Shown here piece by piece: positions 1 through 10,249 of a stretch of 64,000 bases of DNA (the first letter of the stretch is position 1; the number at the start of each line of letters is the position of its first letter). Origin of the DNA: Amphiura filiformis (taxonomy: Eukaryota > Echinodermata > Ophiuroidea > Amphilepidida > Amphiuridae); NCBI RefSeq assembly GCF_039555335.1, contig NC_092631.1:11965701-12029700 (forward strand), written 5' to 3'. The notes below the pieces were generated by a model. That model saw only the letters and a list, made by a program, of their open reading frames with translations. It did not search any database and was not told where the DNA came from. A program made the position numbers and the translations under genes.

Positions 1-133
1 CTCACACATACATAAAACCAGTTCCTGACCTGAAACTGACCATCAGGGAAAAAAAAAATGAAAATGCTTTTAAAGTTAGAGCGGTTACCGCACCACAGCT
101 GAACCATGGGCCTTAGGCATTATATTGTGGTAT

Positions 134-738
134 ACCACTGTCACCCAGAGGTCATACATTCTTGGGATAGGAAAAGGACCTAAAATAGGAATACTGACCC
201 GAGTCTTATTATGAGTGTCTCCTCCGGAAATTATTTTTATTATATTCTTTACTTTTTTCTCTTTTATTTGACACCACTCGGGGTCATATCTTCTTGGGAT
301 TTCAAGATATGAGAAGGACCCAAAATATAAATATTGACCCGGGTCTTATGAAGAGTGTCACCCCCGGCAGGAAAATTATTTTTAATTGTACATTGTTTGC
401 TTCTTTCTCTTTCATTTGACACCACTCAGGGGGTTATACCTTCTTGGCATTTCAAGATATGAGAAGGACCCAAAATATGAATATTGATCCAGGTCCTATG
501 AGGATTGTTACCCCTGGTGGGAAAATTATTTTTATTCTTTACTTTGTCCTCTTTCATTTGACACCACTCGGGGGTTCATACTTTCTTGGCATTTTAAGAT
601 ACGAAAAGGACCCATATGAATATTGACCTGGGTCTCATGTTGAGTGCCACTCGGGTGGGCAAATATTTTTATTATATTCTTCACTTTTTTCTCTTTAATT
701 TGACACCACTTGGGGGATCATACCTTTGTGGCATTTCG
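134..738. repeat. Tandem repeat, unit about 140-148 bp, just over four copies
   Basis: Successive units begin with ACCACT followed by a C/G/T-rich stretch at about 134, 273, 421, 563 and 705. Each has a TTCTTGG block, a GAGAAGGACCC-like block, an ATTGACCC-GGTCT block and a long T-rich tail ending in ATTTGAC. Spacings are 139, 148, 142 and 142 bases; the last copy is cut short near 738. Copies differ by scattered substitutions and small indels, so this is an old minisatellite-like array. A 60-codon open frame inside it (444-626) is a by-product of the repeat. Confidence 0.85.
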
Positions 739-1921
739 GCCAAAAGGTTAGTCAGTCAATAAGTAAGATACGGTACACTAATATAGGCTGATACCATTTC
801 ATGGTTCAGCAAAAACCAGGAAAATACGGCAAAATCATGATAAAAAGGCTCAAATTGGCTGAAAATAACAAATAATATGTAAATTTCAGGAATAAAAAAA
901 GGGGAAATCTGCTAAAAGAGGAAAAGTTTCAGGTCTGCACTTCATTACCATTTCTGTCACATTTATAAAACCACATTCTCACATACATGTATCATTGTAT
1001 AATTAATGAGCTAATTTGAATAAATTAGGCATGGGAACATTAAATGCATGTACCATTAAACGCACGCATGATCCGTTAAACGTTTAGCAATTGTGGTAAA
1101 CGTGTAACATGCAAGTCATTTTCAACCTTGAATTTTCCATTTTTCAATGCTAATCAACAGTTGAAAGTAACAAAATCTGAAGACGACGACCTTAATAATT
1201 TACATGAAACTTGCTCAAAACATTCATTTTTTTAAAACATTAATATGTCGAAATAATGCCCAGTTTCCAACATGTTTAGGCTGTTGACTTCACGCTCGCG
1301 AATTTTACCTTATGTTGGCGCCATTGGTACTAGAAACTCCGGTTTTGTGAGGTGCACCACACCTATCGTATATTCATGAAATCTTGCCGCCAGACGGGGC
1401 TGGATCAATGCGTGTTAATATGTTAAATGCACGCATCACTGATGCGTTAAACGTGTGGGAAAATAAACGGAATAACCCATCCCTAGAATAAATGCTAATT
1501 AAATGCAAATATGTAAATTAGAGGGCGGCTTCACTATACTACATTAGACGATATTAAAAACACTTTGACTAAGTTTCAAGGCAAAAGTATGCAAAATAAA
1601 TGTACCATGAACATTTATGCATGCATTTTTATCAAAATATTGGCAAAAATTACATAGGCCTAATGAGCTTCTCCAGTCATTTTAGTTCATTAACTTTATT
1701 GATTATTGATAAAAGCAATAAGATATAAAGCAAATTAATATAATGTGAAAACCATATAATTGGCATATTGAAAAGTATGCTTTGCTCTACTCAATTAATC
1801 TATTTAAAACATGTTTAGAGCACTTCCATAGTTCCATAATGCCTCAAATACCACCTTAAAACTGTGCGAGATGGAAAAGGTGCAGAGTTCAAAACGCATA
1901 TTATTTACAAAATGATATTAC
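739..1921. other. AT-rich non-coding stretch, downstream intron of the Tudor-domain gene
   Basis: No exon was recognised here on either strand. The words TTAAACG and ACGCATGAT/ACGCATCA recur between about 1030 and 1460. A short inverted pair (AGGCATGGG near 1028, CCCATCCCT near 1476) suggests a small degenerate TIR element. If the minus-strand gene continues to the left, this is its intron, because the 1922-2069 exon ends in a good donor. Confidence 0.4.
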
Positions 1922-2069
1922 CTTCTCTGGTGATGTTTCCCTGCGAGGAGCAGGCCTCAGTCGGTTGCTCTTATAATCCATCCACTCATCAAAGCGGGAG
2001 TTCCAACCATCAAAATGGATTAAAACGGTAGAATCCTCTTCATCCACTTGAACTATTTTAGCTGGATAC
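1922..2069 (-). CDS. Tudor/chromo-barrel exon, PHF20-like (partial gene)
   Basis: A 148-base minus-strand exon. It opens after a TATCTAG acceptor, donates the last base of a Trp codon split with the upstream exon (3208-4218), and ends GAGAAG followed by a GTAATA donor, phase 0. The translation begins YPAKIVQVDEED, passes through LIHFDGWNSRFDEW and ends near SNRLRP. The aromatic pattern W-Y-P-A...V-L-I-H-F...W...R-F-D-E-W and the closing LRP are typical of the Tudor/chromo-barrel fold of PHF20, PHF20L1 and insect MBD-R2, which read methylated lysine in histone acetyltransferase (NSL) complexes. That family assignment is from recall, not a search; other chromo-barrel proteins remain possible. 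Further exons, such as PHD, should lie to the left of the window. Confidence 0.72.
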
Positions 2070-2166
2070 CTAGATACAAAATCACAATATTATATTATAC
2101 ACACATCACACACACCCCCACACAAAATATAAGCACCTACCAAAAAGTAATTACTACCCTTAAGGC

Positions 2167-2465
2167 CATGGGATTGAAAGTTTTAGATTTGCTTCTGTCA
2201 CTTTTTCAAATCACACTATTATTACTTCATTCATGAGTGCACAGATCGAAGCGGTTATATCGGGATACGATCTAGAACTAGGGAGCCCTAGGTGCCAAAG
2301 GTAAAGTGTTCACAAGCAGCGTATCGATTCAGAACTTAAAATCTTTGTTTCAGAGCCTTGTTTTGTGGAAATCATGATTTTTTTTTTTTAAATAATGGAA
2401 ATTTCATGCGGTAAATTTCAAAGCATGCGGGCAGTGGACGCAAATCTAAAACTTTCATTCCCATG
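2167..2465. mobile_element. Short TIR element (MITE-like), about 300 bp
   Basis: The left end CATGGGATTGAAAGTTTTAG and the right end CTTTCATTCCCATG with its inward extension are inverted copies for about 25 bases (2167-2192 against 2440-2465), with one base missing on one side. There is no coding capacity. No clear target-site duplication was found, so the superfamily is unknown. Confidence 0.6.
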
Positions 2466-2702
2466 ATCTAATGAATGATCATTATTCCAAAATAGTTGAT
2501 CATATGCAACATTAACCCTACTATTAACCCTCTAATGGTGGATTAAAGGCATCATAATATGCCCTCAAAAGTTTGGCTCATGGGGCTGCAGGAAAAAAAC
2601 TATAATCTAGAGAGTGCCAAAACTGTCCTTCACCCCATTCTATGGTACGTTATTTATGATAAGAAAAGAGGTACTGCTAGAATGTACCTCATTTCTTAAC
2701 AT

Positions 2703-3080
2703 ACCGTAAAACCTTGTCTACAAGCATAATAGAGTGTTTTTGATCAAAGCTAAATTAATACGAGACAGCCGTAAATATGCCAATACAATAGTATTTGTTT
2801 GTATGCTTGTATTGGTAAATAATTTACTCAAACTCCATAATATTATAGTTTCGTCTCGATTAATTTAACTTTCACCAAAAGCACTCTATATGCTTGTAGA
2901 CGAGCAGGAGTCGATTTAGAAAATAAAATTTACATGCACAAGTCACATTTTTCACAAAATGGGCTGAATAACACAAAATTTTGCATGTACAGGCAAAAAT
3001 TCTACATGCACAGAGCCAAAGTTACATGCATTTGTGCATGTAAAAGCCCTCTAAATCGAGCCCTACAAGGTTTTACGGTA
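2703..3080. mobile_element. TA-flanked TIR element (MITE-like), about 380 bp
   Basis: CCGTAAAACCTTGT at the left end is inverted at the right end as ACAAGGTTTTACGG, each side abutting a TA dinucleotide, as expected for Tc1/mariner-type target sites. A second inner inverted pair (TACAAGCATA near 2719; TATGCTTGTA near 2889) suggests a nested or composite element. No transposase frame is present. Confidence 0.65.
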
Positions 3081-3207
3081 TATAATGAACAGAACCACTT
3101 GTCTTGAATCACTGAAATTTCAGTGAAGTAATTGGATTCCTTGCAGCTTCTTGAAAGGTTTTGAGAGATGTACTTCAGCATAAAGGGTTTAATGACCAGT
3201 AACTTAC

Positions 3208-4218
3208 CATTTATCAGAGAAATCTTGAGCTTGCAACTTAAACCCTGGTCTGAACTCAAACCCAGGTCTCACCATCTTCCCTCCTTTGGTTGATGATGCT
3301 CCACTCTTTCTCCTCTCTCGCTGGGTTTCTGTCATCTGCTCTTCTTTCTTACGCTGCTTGTTAGAACTATGTGTACCTGAAGATTCTTCACTCCTATTGG
3401 ATGCAACTGATGGCGACCTTTCTAAAGGATGTTCTTGGATTTCTGCCTTGTCCTACCGTCTTGTTTCATGTACAGGGTGAATAGGCAAATCAAGACTTCT
3501 GAAAGTCTCTCTTGACCCTTCATCCCTCTCCAACACACCTGTGGATGTCATTTCACATTTGACACCCTCTGATTGATCAGTTTTCTTTAAATCTCCACTA
3601 TGCCCTCCAATTTGCTGTTGTTCTTGTTGGCTTTGCTGCCCCTGATTATCAGCATCTACTGATTCCTGATTTGATTTACTATCTGCACTAACTGCTTTTC
3701 CTGTTTCAAGGTTTCTGTCAGCACCTTCCTTAACCTCACTATCAACTTTATCAACAGCTTTTTCAATATCAGCAGCATCCATAACAATTGTTTGGTCGCT
3801 GTCACAACTGTCATCTTCATCCCCTCTGTCAAAACCTTTGTCTGAAATTAATTTATTTTGCCCATTGTTTTGTTCATTAAAATTACCGTCTGTTGATTTT
3901 TCTCTGGCATCTTCTGATGCATCTGGCTTTACATCATTACCACCACCAGTCTCATCGTCATCATCACTCTTCTGCTCTTGGGACAATCCAGGGTGGTCAA
4001 TAGACTTGTCAACATCTGCATCTATTATTGATGTCTTTTCTTTACAGTCAGCCTCTGCAGATGTACCTGGCTGTGATTCTTTAGTATTCTCAGCACCCGT
4101 ATTCAGTGTGTTGTCAGAAGTTTCTGCAGCTGATGACGTTTCTTGCTCCATTTCTTTGTCAGCTTCATCATCTGAAAGAACCAACACCCAATCCTCACCA
4201 GATTCAGCCATCATATTC
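3208..4218 (-). pseudogene. N-terminal exon of PHF20-like Tudor gene, with in-frame TAG
   Basis: Minus-strand exon preceded by a TTTCTCACAG acceptor, four bases before ATGATGGCT. The start Met is at 4214-4212. The first 253 residues are acidic and low in complexity, beginning MMAESGEDWVLVLSDDE and rich in D, E, S, K and Q. A TAG at 3455-3453 then interrupts the frame. The same frame continues for 81 more codons through a basic stretch (KQRKKEEQMTETQRERRK) into RPGFEFRPGFKLQAQDFSDK, and ends in a split Trp codon at a GTAAGT donor that joins the Tudor exon exactly. So the downstream part is clearly coding and the TAG is the anomaly. It could be a true nonsense mutation, an allele, a sequencing error (CAG to TAG is one change), or an unrecognised splice. 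A promoter was not identified. Confidence 0.65.
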
Positions 4219-5289
4219 CTGTGAGAAATGAATCAATGTATGTGCTAAATTGGTTATTGCATTTAAGCTGCAGAGTGGATTAATGAAAATGTAGGTAAAT
4301 ATGCAAATAAGCTCATCAATATTTATAAATATGTAAGCTCATTAATTTTCATAAACATGCAAATAACATGACACAAAACTATACAGCACTTCAGACCGCC
4401 ATATCCAATCACCATTCCAAAATTTCCAAGTTTGAAGTTGATCGGTTATTGCGTTTTTAAAATAAGCTGCAGAGTGGATTAATGATTGTTAAGTTTGTTC
4501 ACACAGCTTGTTTACAAACCTAGAAGTTTGTGGTTGCATTGTTGCTCCTTTTGACCATGTTCCGATCAACCAAATTATCTGGGCTGGAAGCCATCAAGAG
4601 TCAAAACTATCATGAATATTGATGAGTTTAAAGAGGTTCAGCCAATCAGAAAACCTCTTCATATTTTTCCTCATATTGCCTCTACAGTTAAGAAAAAGGC
4701 ATAACGCATGCTGATTGGTTGTATGTTCTGTTCTGGCCAGGTTGTGACCTTGTCCGGGGACCGGGGACGTCATGTTTAATGCTGGGCCAGTAGGGATCTG
4801 ACATCGCTGAGCTGAAGGATGGCTTTTGGGGTGTTGGAATAGATTGAAGTAGGGAGAAGACACGATTTTTCTTTCACTTTTCAAGAATGAAGGAGAAAGC
4901 ACAAAATCCCAAACTTGACAAAACTACCCTTTAAGTATGTGGTCGCATGTCATAAGGTGGTGTAATTTGTGTTATATGGTCAAAATTGACAAAAAAAGTA
5001 TTTTTTGATATGTTATAGTTAATATTACCCTCTAATCATTCATACTGATTTTTAGTTCAAAATCCCTCTCGTTTTGGCATAATATCCCAATTAATGACTA
5101 ATTAGTGTATAGGCGGCAATGTAAATCTGAAAATTCAACCATGCGTTTTTCTCAAATTGGACCATCTTCATATAAAATACCCCACAACAAATATATCTGA
5201 ATTAAGATTTTGTCCAATATGCCAGGATATGTTCACAACATAGTGATGTACATGTATCAGTCTCACCCTTTTTGCATGACCACATTATG
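4219..5289. other. Upstream region of the Tudor gene, no exon recognised
   Basis: It should include the upstream intron and 5-prime UTR exon of the minus-strand gene, since a splice acceptor abuts 4218. A phrase with GCTGCAGAGTGGATTAATGA occurs twice (about 4268 and 4470), each preceded by a GGTTATTGC word, so a short direct duplication is present. Nothing else was recognised. Confidence 0.4.
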
Positions 5290-5513
5290 ACATGCAACCA
5301 GTTGACATTGACTCCAGTGTTCCCCAAGGAACGGTCATCGGCCCGCTTAGTTTTCTCATATTAACGACCTGCCTGATTGTGTCAGTAGCGGCACAAAGAC
5401 AAGACTTTTTGCTGACGATGCTTTTGTTTACCGTGAAATAAATTCTCCCGGAGATGCTACCATCCTTCAACAAGATTTGGACGCCCTCACTAAATGGGGT
5501 TCTGATTGGTTAA
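5290..5513 (+). pseudogene. LINE A, first part: reverse transcriptase fragment
   Basis: The conceptual reading gives VPQGTVIGPLSFL, then a two-base frameshift, then INDLPDC and RLFADDAFVYREI (FADD motif at 5408-5419), ending in WGSDWL at the insertion point. These are the central motifs of a non-LTR retrotransposon reverse transcriptase, in a style seen in the Jockey/CR1/L2 group. It is 5-prime truncated, frameshifted, and interrupted at 5513 by the TTAA element. The reading resumes at 7394 without losing a codon once that insertion is removed. Confidence 0.85.
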
Positions 5514-7389
5514 AGGTGAACCTCATTGAAAATAAAGTTATATATCAATGGAAAGCTTATGATGTCAGGAAGCAGAAAAGAATATTTTTTATTTGCATAG
5601 CGTACCAGGCTAGACATAATCTCCATGCAAAGATTGGATATTGGCACCCCCCCTAAATTACAAAACGAAATCGTTCAAATTGGGCGCTTTCGTTGATGAC
5701 GTCAGCCCAGGGACACACAGTTACTTCCGGGTTTGATTGTAAACACAATGTCCGTGTATTACTGTGGCATGCATCGGGCCAATGAACGAATTCAGTCATT
5801 GTCAACTTACTTTACATGAAAAATATCTTCAATAAAATAAGAATAACATGAAGGAAATATCATGATCAAATTAAGAATGAAGTTCCTGAATAAAGTGTGT
5901 GGATTTAAAAATGGGAAAAGTGCTGGTCGGGTGATTTGGGATAGGCCAAGCCATCCACGATATGCATAGGGAATATTACAGTAAAGCACGAAGAGCGAAG
6001 ATTCGCCGAAGAACCGGAATGAAAACAGATTACAAAAAAATAACTGCTAGTGCTACCAGTTCAGATCGTCACACCAAGTTGAGATGAACTTATCACAAGG
6101 AGAAAATGAAGGAATAGAATAAGGTACATGTACAGGATTTTTTAATTATTTCTTAGCTTTACAACCGGTCATGTATGATAGGCGAACTCGTATATAGATA
6201 CATACGGGATGAGCTCAGTGACTGACTGAGTCTCACTACGCCGAGTGTTCAGTATCCGCGACTGTACTGTACTTGCAGACAAAATGACCAATTTGATATT
6301 CACATTCCAACTTATTGCTACTTCATCAGCAAAATGTATTCCTGTAAATGTTCCAAATATAAGGGAACGATTGATCAAATTTGCTGAAACACCCCATGAA
6401 ACACAGAGGACGAAGCCCCGAAGCGAGTCGCTGTGTTTGTGCATATCCGTCCCTGCACTTCAGCAGCAATTTACGATCGTGTTCGGTAATCCATGAAACA
6501 CATGAATGTTTCACTTTTTCAGTACCGCATACACTGATTGTACTATCATTAAAGAATCATGACACAAGTGACAATATTTTAATTTTATTCAGATTTCAGA
6601 ATTCCATCAAATAACGGTCTACTAAGCCTAAATTGTATTTATTTTATAATAAAGTATCTGCCCGAATATCTGTTTCTTTCAATCGCGATTGTGTGGAAAG
6701 AATGTATTACCGCAATACGCTAAATATGAAAACCTTTATATGGGCTGGATTTGATGAAATCGGCGTTTTTTATTAATTTTGGATTACTGCAAGCGATATT
6801 TTTTAAATCAGACATTTTACAATGAATCAAGAATATATAGGGAATGTCACAAACAAGTATTTAATTTGTTATTCGATCATGTTTATTCAGTCCATGACAT
6901 GAACGGTAGCAGCAAGCATTTGCGCATGGGATTGATCCCAGCGAAATTCAAACTCAATTACCCAGTTATACCCAGCCAGTTATGACTGATTTTGTCAAAA
7001 TTTACGGAAAATTTATGTGTTGACAATAATTCTATTATTTCTAATATATATAGAAGGAACCAGCAACTTGAAGATTCCTCTAATTTCAAGCTTTATTGTG
7101 AAAATCAGACTTGCCGGGCAGCTTGCAAAGTACAGGAAGCAAGTCTTGTTTACACGTTTCGAGTAAGATCACGTGACTGCGAACCCTGAGCTTACGCCAC
7201 GAGCATTCCCAAGGTCATAGGCGATTGATTTGGGTGCTTTTTGGGCGCCTTAAAAAGACCAAAAATTCAATCATTTTTTAATTTTTCAGCTTTATTGGCC
7301 ATCAAAAAAATCGGAAAAAATAATTTTTAATATCCTGACATCATAAGCTTTCCATTGATATATAACTTTATTTTCAATGAGGTTCACCT
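5514..7389. mobile_element. 1.88-kb TTAA-flanked inverted-repeat element inside LINE A
   Basis: The ends are inverted copies for about 58 bases (5514-5572 and 7331-7389), starting AGGTGAACCTCATTG. TTAA stands on both sides (5510-5513 and 7390-7393). Removing the element plus one TTAA restores the host frame as TGG TTA ATG ACA, giving the usual W-L-M-T-F-N of LINE reverse transcriptases, so the borders are firm. TTAA targets are typical of piggyBac-type transposons. No transposase was recognised in the interior, whose longest frames are unconvincing, so it is non-autonomous or gutted. Confidence 0.85.
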
Positions 7390-7850
7390 TTAATGACATT
7401 TAATACTGACAAGTGCTATACCATGCACTTCACGACTAAGAAGACTGTGCTTACTTCTGATTACTCGCTTTGTGGAAATAAACTGGTGTCTACTAAGACC
7501 CATCCATATCTTGGTCTCCAATTTGCTAACAATCTGAAGTGGAAAGACCACATCCAAAAAGTGACCAGTAATTGCAGAAGAACCATGAGAGTCATCAGAA
7601 GGAATTTCCGTGCTTGTTCAACTGATGTCAGGTCTCGCCTGTACCAATCCTTGATTCAGCCGAAGCTAAATTACGGCACAGCTGCCTGGTACCCGTCAAC
7701 CAAAGAAGAAAAACATCTCCTTGACATGATCCAGAGATCTTCAGCTCGTCTTTGCTTCAATGACTACTCCCGTGATTCAAGTGCGACTCAGATGCTGACC
7801 AAACCTTAATCGGTATTGAGGGTTCCAATGCCAAAGGCATGCTGCCTCTT
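7390..7850 (+). pseudogene. LINE A, second part: reverse transcriptase C-terminal region
   Basis: Translation from 7393 gives MTFNTDKCYTMHFT, then HPYLGLQFANNLKWKDHI, RRNFRACSTDVRSRLYQSL and PKLNYGTAAWYPSTKEEK. This is the thumb and C-terminal region that follows the FADD motif in LINE polymerases. After 7806 the frame shifts; the family-like words CQRHAASLL remain readable to about 7850. There the sequence switches abruptly to an antisense LINE (LINE B). No 3-prime tail is present, so the copy is truncated at both ends. Confidence 0.85.
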
Positions 7851-8464
7851 TGCTTAAAACAAAGTTCCAAAAAGGCTTAGTATTGTTAGATAACAAACTG
7901 TCACCGATCACTTCAGAAACATATCTCTTATGTGCCTCACGAATACTACGATCTATGTTGCAGCGCATGGTTTTAAATTTTTCCCATTCTTCTGCCTTGC
8001 CAGACTTTTTGGCTTTATTATAGAGCCGCTGTTTTCTCCGGATAGCACGTTTGGTGCTATTTACCCATGGAAGATTGAATTGAGAGGAGGACATCTTATT
8101 GGGGATATGCTGGTCCATTGCCTCACTAAGGCCTTCAGTGAACTTAGTCCATAACTCGTCCACAGACGACTGTTCAATGAATTCATCTGTATAGGAGTCA
8201 CTTAATTTATCAAGATCTTTTGTCAAACTTTCCACATCAGCTTTTTTGAACATATACACTTTGCATTTTGGAGGTCTACTACGCTGAGGTTTAATCAGGG
8301 TGTCAATGCGCACAATTTCATGATCACTAATCCCTGCGATCACATCAACATCTTGAACCAAGGTGGGAATGCTAGTAAAGCAAAGATCCAAAATGCTGTT
8401 GAGGCGAGTAGGTTTCGTAACAATCTGGTGATAGTTCATGTTTGCTGAAATGTCCATCATTTTC
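7851..8464 (-). pseudogene. LINE B, inner part: end of endonuclease and linker to RT
   Basis: The minus-strand frame reads MMDISANMNYHQIVTKPTR, NSILDLCFTS and ISDHEIV, which is the C-terminal end of an APE-type LINE endonuclease including the conserved SDH. A basic linker follows with WVNSTKRAIRRKQRLY and KPFWNFVLSK, the segment that precedes the reverse transcriptase. It is cut at about 7850, where LINE A sequence begins in the opposite direction. It continues the endonuclease at 9480-10030 but is separated from it by about 1 kb of inserted sequence. Confidence 0.82.
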
Positions 8465-9480
8465 CTGCTAGGACCTGGGTATCTACCCCTGGTTTAAGGT
8501 TACACAAAAAGCGTATAAAAAAGCATTATAAAAGGCGTATAAAGTTGTTCTCTAAAACAGAGTTTTCTCAGTAATCAAATATCGCAGCTGGCGAGTGAAA
8601 TGTTGGATGTAGCTTAACATTTTTGTGTGTGTTATATACAAATTATTAGAATAAATTTGAAAATCCTTCGTTTAAAGCATTTTTACCCACCATGTTCACA
8701 AGATCAAAAACACGTTCCATGATATAAATCCACACCGAGCGATTGTTTTCTTCTTGGGAATGGGAATCTAATATGAACAATTTTTGTGGGTTCGAGTCTC
8801 CGTGTGGCTGAATTTTTTTTTTTTTTTTCTCTCTTTTCTCATTTTTACTTCCTTTCTTTCCTCTTTTCTTTCTCCCTTTCTTTTTTCATTTCTTTTTTTT
8901 TTCATTTCTTTCTTTCTTTCTTTTTTGTTCATTTTCTTTCTCTCTCTTTCTTTCTCTTTTCACTATTTCTTTATTCTTTCTTGCTCCTTTCTTTTTAGTT
9001 TTATTTGATTGATTCGCTGAGTGCAGTGAATCGTTTTTGATTGTTTTTCACTTTATATAATTCAGAAATTTGTAGGCCTGCTAAGTCTGTCTTGTTGATT
9101 TTCATCCCAAATTCGATTTACAAATAATTGCTTTTTGATATTGTTGTTGTTGCCTACCCTTAGTACATTGTATAAATCAGGGGAATAGCAGCATTGATTT
9201 CATCAAAGATATCAAGGCTATAAATTCAAAATCAACACATTTTCCAGGGCGTAGCTTGACGAAGTGCCCCAATCAATTTTAAAATTGATAAAATCCTTGT
9301 GAAAATTGCGAAAGCGGCTTGTGCCACCCCGGCATCCGAGCTCGAGCTAAGCCAAGTTTCATAGCCTTTTCATGTCTTGACCGTGGATCGATATTCTATT
9401 ATAAGTAGGCCTACGTCCCGGTACGCTTGTTCATTTTCTGCATGGCTGTTTCTGTTATGAACTTACGCCCCTCTGAAATC
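8465..9480. other. Insertion splitting LINE B, with pyrimidine-rich tract
   Basis: About 1 kb separates the two halves of the LINE B endonuclease. 8807-9000 is almost pure T/C (a polypyrimidine tract on the plus strand) and produces meaningless F/S/L-rich frames. Just before it, GGTTCGAGTCTCC at about 8788 resembles a tRNA B box, so a SINE end followed by a poly-T/C tail is possible. Exact borders and element type are not clear. Confidence 0.4.
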
Positions 9481-10245
9481 AAGCGCATGAAAAACTCTCG
9501 GCTAACCTTAAAAGTATTATCACACCAGTCCACATCAGGGAGGTTAAAGTCACCAAGTAACCACACATGGGCATGATTGGGTAATTTGTTTAATGATTCC
9601 TGAAGATGATCCATGTAGCTAGTGTCAGTGCTCTGCGATCTATAAAACGCACCAACATAAATGGGTTTGCATGTCTTAATATGGATGCTGGCCCAAATCA
9701 ACTCACAGTCACTGTCAAGACCAAGTTCAGCTTTGGCAACAAGGTCATTATGAATTGCAATAAAGACGCCACCACAGGCTTTACCAGTATCGCGATCTTT
9801 ACGGAACATCTGGTAAGGCGGTAAAATTTCACCTGTTTTATGTTTTCATTAAGCCATGATTCAGTTCCGACAATAATGTCAGGCTTTTCACTGTCAATAA
9901 TGGCCTCAAAAGTAGGGAGCTTTGCCCGTACACTTTGGAGGTTGATGTTTAAAAACCTCAGCGGGCGCTTTAACATGTCAGATTTTCGTTGCGTTGGTTT
10001 ACGAATGGGTTCGGGTTGCTGGGTAGGCATATTGTTATAATTGTCACTATTAATGCTACCACTACCACTATCCGAAACACAATCAGAAAAGTCATTATCA
10101 GGAGTACCAGCACTTGAGAGCGATATTTCGTAAGCATAGATGATGAAAATGATGGCACTTCACATTCAACACAGTTCCAATCAAGCGTAGGTTTGTCATT
10201 ATAGAGATTATAGGTTTCAGTACTCATATTTATACACACTCTGTG
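9411..10245 (-). pseudogene. LINE B, outer part: ORF1 zinc-finger end and endonuclease start
   Basis: Reading on the minus strand, 10239-10130 gives LDWNCVECEVPSFSSS, resembling the end of the PHD-like zinc finger of LINE ORF1. 10030-9800 gives RFLNINLQSVRAKL and KPDIIVGTESWLN, the endonuclease N-terminus with its catalytic Glu. 9809-9480 gives GGVFIAI, GAFYR and LLGDFNLPDVDW, the catalytic D-x-N block. Frameshifts separate the pieces. The 5-prime side is cut at 10246 by the TTAA foldback element. Confidence 0.8.
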
Positions 10246-10249
10246 TTAA

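Larger units (their letters stand above)
2070..3207 (-). other. Intron of the Tudor-domain gene, with two TIR elements
   Basis: Bounded on the minus strand by a GTAAGT donor (next to 3208) and a CTAG acceptor (next to 2069). The split Trp codon joins the two exons in frame. The intron contains inverted-repeat elements at 2167-2465 and 2703-3080, listed separately, and no other coding signal. Confidence 0.7.

Noticed and set aside
3838..4224. 128-codon plus-strand frame opposite the acidic exon
   Set aside because: Antisense shadow of the real minus-strand coding exon; its Ser-rich content mirrors the acidic codons.
8784..9008. Open frames of 70-74 codons rich in F, S and L
   Set aside because: They lie on an almost pure T/C tract and reflect composition only. 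The same applies to 39737-40081.
5290..10245. LINE A/B junction as a twin-priming inversion
   Set aside because: Twin priming would leave the 5-prime half inverted in front of a sense 3-prime half; the order here is the reverse.
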